From JAWODU01 sp046483125 (GTDB lineage: Bacteria; Verrucomicrobiota; Kiritimatiellia; UBA8416; JAWODU01), in NCBI GenBank assembly GCA_046483125.1, contig JAWODU010000115.1, forward strand, positions 1 through 50,049: a stretch of 50,049 bases of DNA, read 5' to 3'. Below, one piece after another: positions 42,998 through 50,049 of this stretch (its first letter is position 1; the number at the start of each line of letters is the position of its first letter). The notes under the pieces are model-generated. The model made no database searches. It was given only the letters and a program-made list of their open reading frames with translations, and was not told where the DNA came from. The position numbers and the translations under genes were made by a program.

Positions 42998-44335
42998 TTA
43001 CCTGTATCTCGGCAGTATGTCGCCGTGCGCCTTGATCATGGCGTTGCACAGCCTGACCATATCGTCCATGGACAGCTCGGACGAGGTGTGGGGGTCTAGA
43101 AAAGCCGCCTGGTAAACGGCGTCTTTTTTCCCGGTAAGGGCCGCTTCTATGGTCATCAACTGTACGTTGATATTTGTACGGTTCAAAGCCGCGCACTGTT
43201 CGGGCAAATCTCCCACGTATAACGGCTCAACTCCGTTCCGGTCCGCCACGCAAGGCACTTCCACGCACGCTTTGGACGGAAGGTTGGCAATCAGCCCCGT
43301 GTTCATTACGTTTCCGCCGAGAGTAAAAGCAACGCCGGTTTCCATTGCCTCCAGGATACCGCTGGCGTACTCATGGGTCCTCTTGTGCGTTATCCTGCTG
43401 TTTCCGACCAGGCCCTTGCGCCGTTCCTTCCAGGCTTCAATCTGCCTTATGCACCGCCTCGGGTATTCGTCCAGCGGAATGTTGTACTTCCCGATCAGCC
43501 CGGGGTATTTGCTCTTTATCCAGTAAGGCATGTATTCCGCGCTGTGCTCCGAGGATTCCGTTACGTAATAACCGAACCGCTTCATTATTTCGAAACGCAC
43601 CATGTCATTGTGCTTTTTCCCGCCCTTCTTAAGAGCGTCCCTGTTCATCCTCGCCGCCCGCTTCTTTATCTCCGGGTACAGATCCTTCCCGTCATCCGTG
43701 ATTTCAAGAAGCCAGCCCTGGTGATTGATTCCCGCTATTTTCCATTGCAGTTTCGTTACTCCCTTGAGCATACCCACCTTTTTCAGCAACTGTTCCGCAC
43801 ACCCCTGAACAGAATGGCAGAGTCCCACTGTCCTTATATCGCTCGCGCCGAGCAGGGCTCCCGTGAGCATGGCCATGGGGTTCGAATAGTTGAGCAGGAC
43901 GGCGTCGGGGCAGACCGCCTCCATGTCTTTCGCGAAATCCAGAAGCACGGGAATACTCCTCAGGGCCCTGAATATCCCTCCGATACCCAGGGTATCGCCG
44001 ATCGTCTGTCTCAACCCGAATTTCGCGGGAACTTCGAAGTCAATAATCGTAGCCGGATCGTAGCCGCCCACCTGGACCGCATTGATCACGTAATCGGCTC
44101 CCCGCAAAGCCGTCCTCCGTCTGCCTGCGCCGAGATGAGCGGTGATTGTGGCGCGGTTTCCGTTGATGTTCCTGTTGAGTTTGCTGAGCATTGTGCGGGA
44201 TTCCCGAAGCCTTACCGCGTCTATGTCATACAGGGCAAAGTGTGAATCCCGCAGTGAAGGCGTGCACATACAGTCGCCTATTACGTTTTTGGCGAATACG
44301 GTACTGCCCGCCCCCATGAAGGTAATTTTCGGCAT
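42998..44335 (-). CDS. Glycoside hydrolase family 4, alpha-galactosidase/galacturonidase-like
   Basis: A 445-residue NAD- and divalent-metal-dependent glycosidase of family GH4, which cleaves via oxidation at C3 and beta-elimination. The Rossmann motif is ITFMGAGSTVFAKNVIGD, followed by VLLNYSNPMAML. The metal and catalytic cysteine is in VGLCHSVQGCAEQL (near residue 174), and the His in INHQGWLLEI (near residue 203). CHSVQG and NHQGW favour the MelA branch (alpha-galactosidase or alpha-galacturonidase) over 6-phospho-glucosidases. No transporter or regulator lies next to it, so the substrate is not fixed. Confidence 0.88.
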   Translation of the reverse strand: MPKITFMGAGSTVFAKNVIGDCMCTPSLRDSHFALYDIDAVRLRESRTMLSKLNRNINGNRATITAHLGAGRRRTALRGADYVINAVQVGGYDPATIIDFEVPAKFGLRQTIGDTLGIGGIFRALRSIPVLLDFAKDMEAVCPDAVLLNYSNPMAMLTGALLGASDIRTVGLCHSVQGCAEQLLKKVGMLKGVTKLQWKIAGINHQGWLLEITDDGKDLYPEIKKRAARMNRDALKKGGKKHNDMVRFEIMKRFGYYVTESSEHSAEYMPYWIKSKYPGLIGKYNIPLDEYPRRCIRQIEAWKERRKGLVGNSRITHKRTHEYASGILEAMETGVAFTLGGNVMNTGLIANLPSKACVEVPCVADRNGVEPLYVGDLPEQCAALNRTNINVQLMTIEAALTGKKDAVYQAAFLDPHTSSELSMDDMVRLCNAMIKAHGDILPRYR

Positions 44336-44408
44336 AATACGAACCTTTCCGTTTTACGGCCTGCCGCCGTTCAATAATATAGGTCACCAAGCCGAAGAAT
44401 AATCAAGG

Positions 44409-46085
44409 CTAATCCCATAGAAAGCCGAAACCGCGAACACCCCTGACCTGTTCTTCGTTCAGAACGCACCTATACAGTCTCAGGTCGTCCGTTTCGCCCT
44501 GGAAACGGCACCCGGTCGTTTTTCCCGGCGGCAGACCCAGGACGCGGAACGGGCGCGAGAGGTCCTCTTCCTTCGCCAGCTCCGCCCCGGAAGGAAGTCC
44601 GGTGTAATCGGCTTTTGCTCCGTCCATAAAAAGCGACATACGGCCGGCATCCCGGTCCATAACTATCGCGGCGTGGTGCCATCGGTCTTTAATCAACGGG
44701 CGGGGAGACCTGCATACTGCCGCTTTCCCAGACTCGGGGTAAAAGTAAAACACCGCGTATCCTTCCCTGTCTATTATCAGCCCCACTGCCCAGTTGTCCT
44801 TCGCCATCACTCCCCAGAAAGGATGTTCTTCACCGCCGTCGGGAAACGAAGAAGGCCGAAGCCATATCGCGAAGCTGAAACTGCCCTCCGTAACGCTTGA
44901 AGATCCCTCACTCCGCTCGGATATGACGCCCTCCTGTATTTCCTTCTCAACGTCCCGGGCGAGAAAGGGCCATTTTTCAGTCCCGTAAGTCCACCGCCCC
45001 GCCAGGCCGCGGCCCGGATCCGTATCGCCAGGCGGCCGAAGCAACCGAAGCGCCTGCTTGCCCGCGGAAGCGAATTCTTCCCGGTCCGCGTCAGCCGCCG
45101 ATTCCGCCGAACGGCGAATCCGTTTGAGCAGAACATCCCCGTTTGCCATCTCCGCGAAAGACTTGTCCGACCGCCCCGAGGAAAGCTGATAGAGCGCGCC
45201 CACGAACCTCAGAAGTTCCACGTCCCGGACGTCCGCCGGGGCCTCGGCGCGGCAGACCATCTGCGTCAGAGCCGAAGCGTCAAGCCGGTTGGTCATCGCC
45301 CGCGCTGCAAGCGCGCGCAGTTCACGGCCGTCTTCGAGGGCCTTCTGTTCGACGGCGGCGTGGTAAAGATCCACCCGGGCCCGGGGCGCCAGGTTTTCCG
45401 CGTATTCGCCGACTGTCCGCAGGCATTCCCCGCGCAGTTCGGAATCGGGCTTTAAGCGCAATCGTTCCGCGCACGCCGTTCCGCAAGCCGCCGGATCGAT
45501 GGAAAAAAGAAAATCCAGGCCCGCACGCGCCTTCGCATCTTCTTCTTCCCTGATGATGCGGCGCAGTACCAGTATGCCGCATTCCCCGGCCTGTTCGAAC
45601 TGTCTTCGCGCCACGGCCTTTTCGTACTTATCGTACCGGTCAAGCTTGTCCGCCGCCAGCTTCAGTGTATGAGCGGCGCTTCTCGACTCGGCGATCTCGT
45701 GAATCAAGACCGAAAGCCCGAGCTTCCTCCGGTAATCAGGATGATTTGAGGCGAGCTTCCGGGCCCTCAAGAGCGCGTCCCTGAAATTGCCCCTCTCGGC
45801 CATGGCCCGAATACGTGCGTATTCGGCTATAACGGCTTTTTCGGCCGAATTCGTTCCCGAGACAGTTACGGGCGTCTCATTCTCGGACTTCACGGAACGG
45901 GTTTCCCCAGACGCCCCGGCGGAGGGCCCGGGTTGCGTTTCCGGCCCTTTCACGGGTGTTTCTTTTGCCGCTTCGGCAGGAGGCGCCGGTGTCTTTTCCG
46001 CTTCACCGGAACCGCACGCCCATAGAAACCCCATGGAAAGCACGACAACAAGGCTCAATATCCGACGAATAGCGGTCGCGATCAT
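44409..46085 (-). CDS. Lipoprotein with C-terminal LamG-like jelly-roll domain
   Basis: A roughly 558-residue protein. The signal peptide with lipobox (ILSLVVVLSMGFLWACGSG) predicts a lipidated surface or periplasmic protein. A Pro/Glu-rich linker (residues 23-65) and a helical, repeat-like middle part (residues 75-360) follow; the spacing of short helices resembles TPR/SEL1-type repeats but no consensus is clear. The C-terminal LamG/concanavalin-like domain has FSFAIWLRPSSFPDG, WAVGLIIDREGYAVFYFYPE, RWHHAAIVMDRDAGRMSLFMDG and GETDDLRLYRCVLNEEQV. The usual ligand is a carbohydrate. The start at 46085 gives the best signal peptide. It is upstream of the GH4 gene on the same strand, so a glycan-handling link is possible. 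Confidence 0.7.
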   Translation of the reverse strand: MIATAIRRILSLVVVLSMGFLWACGSGEAEKTPAPPAEAAKETPVKGPETQPGPSAGASGETRSVKSENETPVTVSGTNSAEKAVIAEYARIRAMAERGNFRDALLRARKLASNHPDYRRKLGLSVLIHEIAESRSAAHTLKLAADKLDRYDKYEKAVARRQFEQAGECGILVLRRIIREEEDAKARAGLDFLFSIDPAACGTACAERLRLKPDSELRGECLRTVGEYAENLAPRARVDLYHAAVEQKALEDGRELRALAARAMTNRLDASALTQMVCRAEAPADVRDVELLRFVGALYQLSSGRSDKSFAEMANGDVLLKRIRRSAESAADADREEFASAGKQALRLLRPPGDTDPGRGLAGRWTYGTEKWPFLARDVEKEIQEGVISERSEGSSSVTEGSFSFAIWLRPSSFPDGGEEHPFWGVMAKDNWAVGLIIDREGYAVFYFYPESGKAAVCRSPRPLIKDRWHHAAIVMDRDAGRMSLFMDGAKADYTGLPSGAELAKEEDLSRPFRVLGLPPGKTTGCRFQGETDDLRLYRCVLNEEQVRGVRGFGFLWD

Positions 46086-46260
46086 CTGTATTACACTAGT
46101 TGACGGCTGCCGGACTGTCAAACCGCCAGCCCGCCTTTTGTCTGTTTCGATCGGTAAACGCGTCTGGTCTTTACGTCAACCTTCAGTTTTTCAGCCGAAA
46201 GCACAAACTGTTCAGCCCATTCAAACCGGCAATTCTCACTTTGGCTTCCGCCCCTGCCGG

Positions 46261-46315
46261 CTTGCCTGTCCGCCGTAGTCCGTCGGCTGACGGACGAACT
46301 ACGCGGCCAGGCAAG
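46261..46315. repeat. 55-base imperfect palindrome
   Basis: CTTGCCTGTCCGCCGTAGTC at the left pairs with the right end, which on the minus strand reads CTTGCCTGGCCGCGTAGTTC, and CCGTC/GACGG close the centre around GGCT. It lies in the 345-base gap between the lipoprotein gene and the toxin-antitoxin genes, where no gene is visible. Confidence 0.65.
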
Positions 46316-46375
46316 GTCGCGGGGGTCTGATGCCATAATCATAATTGCTGACAATCGCTGGCCTCCTGAATACAC

Positions 46376-46420
46376 TTGACTACACCGTCATCATTGTGTA
46401 CGCTGTAATACATAATGATG
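46376..46420 (+). promoter_or_regulatory. Promoter and probable autoregulatory operator of the toxin-antitoxin pair
   Basis: TTGACT (46376-46381) and, 17 bases later, TACGCT (46399-46404) form a modest promoter. Overlapping the -10 region is an inverted repeat: CATCATTGTGTA (46389-46400) and TACATAATGATG (46409-46420), 11 of 12 positions symmetric, with an eight-base spacer. Ribbon-helix-helix antitoxins usually bind such repeats to repress their own operon. A ribosome binding site (GGAGG) follows. Confidence 0.55.
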
Positions 46421-46430
46421 GAGGAATAAT

Positions 46431-46649
46431 ATGAGCACAGCAATCTCAGTCCGTTTGCCCAATGCCGTTGCAAGGAAACTCGGCCGGGTTGCGCAAGAAA
46501 CCGAGCGGTCGCGCTCATTCGTGGTCCAGAAAGCCGTCGAAACATATCTCGACGATTTCGCAGATCTTCAGGTTGCGCTAGACCGTCTTCGCGACAAGTC
46601 CGATCCCGTGCTGTCCGGTAAAGACATGAGGAAATCCCTTGGGCTATAA
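46431..46649 (+). CDS. Ribbon-helix-helix antitoxin (CopG/RelB-like)
   Basis: A 72-residue protein with an N-terminal ribbon-helix-helix DNA-binding fold: ISVRLPNAVARKLGRVAQETERSRSFVVQKAVETYLDDF, in which the beta strand is ISVRL and two helices follow. The tail DLQVALDRLRDKSDPVLSGKDMRKSLGL would wrap the toxin. It is expected to neutralise the RelE-like toxin and, with it, repress the operon through the inverted repeat just upstream. The start has GATGGAGGAATAAT before ATG. It overlaps the toxin gene by 11 bases. Confidence 0.85.
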   Translation: MSTAISVRLPNAVARKLGRVAQETERSRSFVVQKAVETYLDDFADLQVALDRLRDKSDPVLSGKDMRKSLGL

Positions 46650-46896
46650 CATTGCTTTCAAGAAGTCGGTCGAGAAAGACCTCAAACGTATCAGCAAGAA
46701 CAACGCTGAACGCATTCTTGACAAGATCGATGCGGAACTCGTTCGCAATCCTGAGCGCTTCCCCGCTCTTACCGGACCATTCGCCGGCTTGCGCAAGTTC
46801 CGAGTTGATGATTATCGGGTCATATTTGTCATCATGGATAAAGATGTGTTGATTCTTAGAATCCAAGACAGAAAAGACGTATATCGCAAGAAATGA
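46639..46896 (+). CDS. RelE/ParE-family toxin
   Basis: An 85-residue protein that starts at TTG 46639, inside the end of the antitoxin gene. The family pattern is YNIAFKKSVEKDLKRISKN, then NAERILDKIDAEL, LRKFRVDDYRVIFVIMDKDVLILRIQDRKDVYRK. The last segment (RVDDYRVIFVI and HRxDVY-like RKDVY) is the RelE/ParE core. RelE proteins cut mRNA on the ribosome and ParE proteins poison gyrase; which of the two this is cannot be told from sequence. A final Tyr/Lys stretch (VYRKK) is typical of RelE. Confidence 0.85.
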   Translation: MGYNIAFKKSVEKDLKRISKNNAERILDKIDAELVRNPERFPALTGPFAGLRKFRVDDYRVIFVIMDKDVLILRIQDRKDVYRKK

Positions 46897-46918
46897 GAGG
46901 CCAGCAAAGCACTGCGCA

Positions 46919-46954
46919 ACTATTTTTCATTCCGCGCGCGGAATGAAAAATAGT
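46919..46954. repeat. 36-base perfect palindrome
   Basis: The arms are ACTATTTTTCATTCCGCG (46919-46936) and CGCGGAATGAAAAATAGT (46937-46954), with no mismatch. It lies 22 bases after the toxin stop and 31 bases before the next gene. The A run is on the 3' side, so it does not look like a plus-strand rho-independent terminator. Confidence 0.9.
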
Positions 46955-46985
46955 GTGAGTCCCAGAGTTAGGCAGATGAAGCACC

Positions 46986-48029
46986 ATGATAGAGCAGTAC
47001 CTCGATGATCTGGAGAGCCGGATTGATCCCGAAGCCGAGGACCGGCTGGAGGCCGAATGGCAATCCTTCACCGAAGGGCGTTTCAGCGGGGACATTTTCT
47101 CTCCGAGCCGGACGGCGGTAAACCCTCCCGGGGTCGAGTGGCCGAACGTCAGCACTAATCACGCGCAGGAAGATATCGACGCGATGGTGCTGCAGCAATT
47201 CGGCGTATGCTCTACCCAGCTTGCCAACGGGTCCGGGGGCCTGATGACGGTCCGGGCCAACTATGGCACGGGCATCATGCCGACGCTGTTCGGGGCGAAG
47301 TTGTTCGTTATGGACGAATCACTTAACACACTTCAGACCGCCAAACCGCTAGGCGCGGATTCCATGCAGGAGTTGATTCAGAATGGAATGCCTGCGATGG
47401 AGTCCGGACTGGGGGCGGCAGTACTCGCCGCCGGCAAACGTTTCGCCGAAGTCGCGGCGCAGTATCCGAAGATAGGAAGATACGTTCACATCTATCACCC
47501 CGATATGCAGGGGCCTATGGACATTTGTGAAATGCTCTGGGGCAGTGAGATCTTTCTCGATCTGCTTGACAGACCGGATCTGGTCCACCGGGTCTTGGAG
47601 CTTCTGACAGACACCTATGTCCACTTCATGAAGGCATGGAATAGAGTGGTTGGGCATGACGACAAGAGATGGGCTACACACTGGAGCATGATGCACGCCG
47701 GCAAGATCATGATCAGGACTGATTCCGGAATGAACCTCTCACGGGAGATGTATGAGGAGTTCATTCGTCCCTACGATCAACGCCTGCTCATCGAGATGGG
47801 TGGCGGTGCGGTACACTTCTGCGGGCGGGGCAGTCACTATATCGCCGGCACATGCAGTATGGACCGGATATACGCCATCAATCTGAGTCAGCCGCATCTC
47901 AACGACATGGAAACGATCTATCGGAACACAGTCGATAGAGGGATCAAGCTGTTGGGCTTCAACAGGGAACGGGCCGAAAAGGCGCTGGCCGCCAGCCGTA
48001 ACCTGCGTGGTTTGGTGCATTGCTGGTAG
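46986..48029 (+). CDS. Uroporphyrinogen-decarboxylase-like (URO-D fold) protein
   Basis: A 347-residue protein of the URO-D/methyltransferase superfamily. Signatures include GPMDICEMLWGSEIFLDLLDRPDLVHRVLELLTD, RTDSGMNLSREMYEEFIRPYDQRLLIEMGGGAVHFCGRG and INLSQPHLNDME. HFCGRG supplies the metal-binding His/Cys pair of the MtaA/cobamide-methyltransferase branch rather than the true HemE. In PVC-type genomes such proteins are common as uncharacterised paralogues, often beside sugar genes. Metabolic role unknown. It starts at ATG 46986, after the palindrome. Confidence 0.8.
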   Translation: MIEQYLDDLESRIDPEAEDRLEAEWQSFTEGRFSGDIFSPSRTAVNPPGVEWPNVSTNHAQEDIDAMVLQQFGVCSTQLANGSGGLMTVRANYGTGIMPTLFGAKLFVMDESLNTLQTAKPLGADSMQELIQNGMPAMESGLGAAVLAAGKRFAEVAAQYPKIGRYVHIYHPDMQGPMDICEMLWGSEIFLDLLDRPDLVHRVLELLTDTYVHFMKAWNRVVGHDDKRWATHWSMMHAGKIMIRTDSGMNLSREMYEEFIRPYDQRLLIEMGGGAVHFCGRGSHYIAGTCSMDRIYAINLSQPHLNDMETIYRNTVDRGIKLLGFNRERAEKALAASRNLRGLVHCW

Positions 48030-48119
48030 AATGACATATATCTGCCGAAACAAGAGCAGGTGTGGCAATACCATCCTTGTCTCGATCGATCCGACGATGA
48101 TCGCGACAAGGATAAGAAA

Positions 48120-48196
48120 TGGCGTACCTGGGAGGACTCGAACCTCCAACCTTCTGATCCGTAGTCAGATGCTCTATCCAATTGAGCCACAGGTAC
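48120..48196 (-). tRNA. tRNA-Arg (ACG) with encoded CCA
   Basis: On the minus strand the 77-base gene has acceptor GTACCTG with CAGGTAC, discriminator G, encoded CCA at 48120-48122, D-stem GCTC/GAGC, anticodon stem TCTGA/TCAGA around CTACGGA (anticodon ACG) and T-stem GGAGG/CCTCC around TTCGAGT. An insertion sequence begins 50 bases upstream of its 5' end. Confidence 0.93.
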
Positions 48197-48246
48197 GCTC
48201 ATAAATACAACTACCAGATACGCGCTTTACGTACAAGAAATAAGGT

Positions 48247-48269
48247 GGGTGTAAACGAAGAAAGTGGGT
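48247..48269 (+). repeat. Left terminal inverted repeat of the IS
   Basis: Twenty-three bases, identical to the reverse complement of 50027-50049. Confidence 0.95.
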
Positions 48270-48315
48270 GATGCATCGAATTGACTCAAAATACTGGTTG
48301 CGACCTTTTTTTATC

Positions 48316-48348
48316 CATGATAATGTCTAGATGCTAGACATTATCATG
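48316..48348. repeat. Perfect hairpin just inside the IS left end
   Basis: Arms CATGATAATGTCTAG (48316-48330) and CTAGACATTATCATG (48334-48348) have 15 perfect pairs and a three-base loop, ATG. It lies between the left inverted repeat and the first orf, 33 bases upstream of the orf start. Some insertion sequences carry such hairpins to damp transcription that enters from flanking DNA; that role here is inference. Confidence 0.85.
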
Positions 48349-48381
48349 TGGCAGGATGGTTGCACAACAAAGGAGGCACGT

Positions 48382-48702
48382 ATGGATCAGCAGAAACGTC
48401 GCAGACAGATACTCAAGGAGATGGCTCAGATTGACTGCATGGAGAAGGGGCGACTAAGCGAGGAATACAGAGAGCGTCACAAAGACGGTGAGAAGATCCG
48501 CCTTGGGCCGTATTACAAATACCAACGATGGGAAGATGGCCGTAATGTGAGTCGTAGGGTGCCGACGGGAGAAGTGGAGCGGCTCCGCAAGGCTGTAGAC
48601 GGTTATCATCGATTCGAGGAACTCACGAAAGAATACTCCGAAATCACCATCGGGATGACGCGGCAAAGATCGAGAGATGGCGCAAAAAAAAAGCCCAGAT
48701 GA
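48382..48702 (+). CDS. IS accessory orf, DUF6788-like
   Basis: A 106-residue basic protein (DQQKRRRQILKEMAQIDCMEKG, then GEKIRLGPYYKYQRWEDGRN and VSRRVPTGEVERLRKAVDGYHRF). The GPYYKYQRWEDGRNVSRRVP part resembles DUF6788, seen as a first orf in insertion sequences. The start ATG 48382 has AAAGGAGG six bases upstream; an earlier ATG at 48331 is inside the hairpin loop and has no such site. Its end overlaps the transposase start by ATGA (48699-48702) and contains a slippery run. Confidence 0.75.
   Translation: MDQQKRRRQILKEMAQIDCMEKGRLSEEYRERHKDGEKIRLGPYYKYQRWEDGRNVSRRVPTGEVERLRKAVDGYHRFEELTKEYSEITIGMTRQRSRDGAKKKPR
48687..48693 (+). promoter_or_regulatory. Candidate -1 programmed frameshift site
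   Basis: In the accessory-orf frame the mRNA reads GCA AAA AAA AAG CCC AGA TGA. The heptamer A_AAA_AAG is a classic -1 slippery site; slipping would continue as GCC CAG ATG into the transposase frame and fuse the two products. An ATGA overlap offers the alternative of translational coupling. Confidence 0.65.
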
Positions 48703-50018
48703 TTATGTCGGAACTGTTGGGAGAAACGGAAGCTTTTGTCGAGGTGGTGCAGCAGCAATTTGAGGAGAGCAACACATGGGATATGGCAACTCTTGAGTGC
48801 GGACTGCGTGAAGCATTGCTGAAGGACGGCTGCCGTATTCTTGAGGGACTTCTCAATCAGCCCAATGCACTTGGAAACCATGCTCCAGTCGGTACGCTTC
48901 ACGAGAAGCGGACGAAACGGGTCCAAAGCCTGCTTGGTTCCTTTGAGCTTTCCCGTGGCTACTATCAAACCGCTGCTGGTCGGATGTTTGCAATGGACAA
49001 GGTTCTTGGTCTGACTGATAGCTATACACCGGGACTGGCCAAGATGATGTGTAGAGCCGCAGGCACCGACGGGGCTTATGATGAAGCTGAAGAGACACTG
49101 AGGATCTATGCTGGCGTAAGTGTTCCCTCCTCGCAGATCAGAAAGATGGTTCAGCAGATCGGCCCGGATATTGAAACATGGAGTCATGATCGTGAGGAAA
49201 CGCGCTGTGGAGCGGCCCCAACTCTGTATGTCTCCTATGACGGTACCGGCGTGCCCATGCGAAAAGTGGAAACCCAGAATCGAAAAGGAAAGCAGCCCGA
49301 CGGAACCTCCAAGGGTCGGGAAGTTAAGCTTGGCAGTGTCTTTACCTCTCTGAAGTTTGATGATGAGGGCTACCCAATCAGAGACCCGGATTCCACGACG
49401 TATGTTGCCAGCTTCGAGGAGGCCAAAGAGTTCGGGGCATTGATTCGCCAAGAGGCCCGTTTACGTGGCCTGGCTTGTGCTCGACGCGTATCCGTTCTCG
49501 GCGACGGAGCTCGCTGGATATGGAATCTGGCGCGGATCAACTTTCCAAACGCCACACAGATTCTTGACTTCTATCATGCTTGTGAGCACCTGACTGTACT
49601 GGCTTCAGCGCTTTTCCCAAATAATGGAGCTAAAGCATCCAGCCAGGTGAAGAAGTGGACAAAATGGCTGGAGAACGACAATGTGTTCAAGCTGGTTGCC
49701 GAAGCAAAGAAGGCACTTCCACATCATGGTCCCCGACGCAAAACGGCCTCTTGTGAGATCGGGTACTTCAAACGAAACGCACAGCGAATGATGTACGCCA
49801 CATTCAGAAAGCAAGGATATTTCATTGGCTCAGGGGTCGTTGAGGCAGGCTGCAAGGCGGTTGTCGGCAAAAGAACAAAACAATCCGGCATGTTCTGGAG
49901 AATCTATGGCGCACAGAACATCCTCAATATCCGATGCTCCATTATCAGCAAAACCTATGACAACTACTGGATTCACCGCCGACAGTGCCAATTGATGGAA
50001 CTCAAGGCCGCAGCTTAG
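48699..50018 (+). CDS. DDE transposase, ISKra4-like
   Basis: A 439-residue transposase. The catalytic acids appear as D in LYVSYDGTGVPMRK, D in VSVLGDGARWIWNLARINFP (followed by ILDFYHACEHL) and E in FIGSGVVEAGCKAVVGKRTKQSGMFW. The middle D block with YHACEHL and the final SGVVEAGCK are the usual ISKra4 signatures. The N-terminal part is helical and probably binds the ends. The frame starts at ATG 48699 or by -1 frameshift from the preceding orf. No internal stop or frameshift is seen, so the element may be active. Confidence 0.92.
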   Translation: MIMSELLGETEAFVEVVQQQFEESNTWDMATLECGLREALLKDGCRILEGLLNQPNALGNHAPVGTLHEKRTKRVQSLLGSFELSRGYYQTAAGRMFAMDKVLGLTDSYTPGLAKMMCRAAGTDGAYDEAEETLRIYAGVSVPSSQIRKMVQQIGPDIETWSHDREETRCGAAPTLYVSYDGTGVPMRKVETQNRKGKQPDGTSKGREVKLGSVFTSLKFDDEGYPIRDPDSTTYVASFEEAKEFGALIRQEARLRGLACARRVSVLGDGARWIWNLARINFPNATQILDFYHACEHLTVLASALFPNNGAKASSQVKKWTKWLENDNVFKLVAEAKKALPHHGPRRKTASCEIGYFKRNAQRMMYATFRKQGYFIGSGVVEAGCKAVVGKRTKQSGMFWRIYGAQNILNIRCSIISKTYDNYWIHRRQCQLMELKAAA

Positions 50019-50026
50019 GACTGTCT

Positions 50027-50049
50027 ACCCACTTTCTTCGTTTACACCC
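50027..50049 (-). repeat. Right terminal inverted repeat of the IS
   Basis: Reverse complement of the left inverted repeat at 48247-48269; it ends at the last base of the window. Confidence 0.95.

Larger units (their letters stand above)
48247..50049 (+). mobile_element. ISKra4-like insertion sequence, complete to the window edge
   Basis: A 1803-base element bounded by 23-base perfect inverted repeats: 48247-48269 at the left and 50027-50049 at the right, outer end GGGTGTAAACGAAGAAAGTG. It carries a small DUF6788-like orf and a DDE transposase, joined at a frameshift site. The right repeat ends at the last base of the window, so the target duplication cannot be checked. Base composition is lower in GC than the flanks. 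The family call comes from the transposase motifs and the gene pair, and is inference. Confidence 0.9.

Noticed and set aside
46919..46954. Rho-independent terminator
   Set aside because: The A run follows the stem on the plus strand and there is no T tail; on the minus strand no upstream gene needs it.
46897..46985. Integron attC site after the toxin gene (GTTAGGC is a possible R' core, and cassette arrays often carry toxin-antitoxin pairs)
   Set aside because: No GCCTAAC-type R'' partner lies upstream, and no integrase or second cassette is visible. The perfect palindrome does not follow attC geometry.
48120..48196. IS or genomic island integrated into the tRNA-Arg 3' end
   Set aside because: The tRNA is intact with CCA, and the IS lies on its 5' side.

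Overview
The window reads as GC-rich chromosomal DNA of a Gram-negative-type bacterium, most probably a member of the PVC superphylum or a neighbouring phylum (Omnitrophota, Kiritimatiellota, Lentisphaerota, Planctomycetota and Hydrogenedentota are the obvious candidates). This rests on gene repertoire, not on a marker gene: a Hanks-type Ser/Thr kinase with a leucine-rich-repeat tail, a MoxR/DUF58/BatA/VWA cluster with a large coiled-coil membrane protein and a squalene-cyclase-like toroid, an archaeal-type phosphoglycerate mutase, LarE, MtnA, a GH4 glycosidase and a uroporphyrinogen-decarboxylase-like protein. The phylum is inference.

Layout. 1-1.4 kb: a gene cut by the left edge, an unexplained gap and a thioredoxin-like lipoprotein. 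1.7-7.8 kb: metabolic and envelope genes (GT9, apgM, larE, GT2, CPBP protease, mtnA). 7.8-12.3 kb, minus strand: a secreted CxxCxGxG zinc-finger protein followed by an LRR-tailed Ser/Thr kinase. 12.3-20.4 kb, plus strand and divergent from the kinase: a Tad/Flp pilus locus (two Flp pilins, TadG-like, TadE-like, an unknown protein, CpaB, an FHA-CpaF fusion, TadB, TadC) without secretin, TadZ or prepilin peptidase. 20.6-24.5 kb: a radical SAM enzyme, an ECF sigma factor with an overlapping anti-sigma/toroid fusion, and a DUF456 protein. 24.7-39.1 kb, plus strand: Prc protease, MoxR, DUF58, two large VWA membrane proteins, a 1025-residue coiled-coil protein, a secreted toroid and a secreted repeat protein with a LamG-like insert. 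39.1-42.7 kb, minus strand: dxs-tlyA-nadK. 42.8-48.2 kb: initiator tRNA, GH4 glycosidase, LamG-like lipoprotein, a toxin-antitoxin pair, a uroporphyrinogen-decarboxylase-like protein and tRNA-Arg. 48.25 kb to the right edge: a complete ISKra4-like insertion sequence whose right inverted repeat ends exactly at the last base, so the sequence probably broke off at a repeated IS.

How the genes may work together. The kinase carries a catalytic domain that could phosphorylate threonines, and the divergent pilus ATPase carries an N-terminal FHA domain that would read phosphothreonine, so a phospho-controlled Tad machine is a testable idea. A second theme is the squalene-cyclase-like alpha-toroid outside terpene metabolism: one copy is fused to a zinc anti-sigma domain across the membrane, another is the secreted last-but-one product of the MoxR/VWA cluster.

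A third theme is short intergenic repeats. There are GRTYACC-type heptamer arrays, two copies of a roughly 110-125 bp imperfect palindrome, three further palindromes, and degenerate ATCCTGTAA-type repeats. Several sit between genes of one operon.
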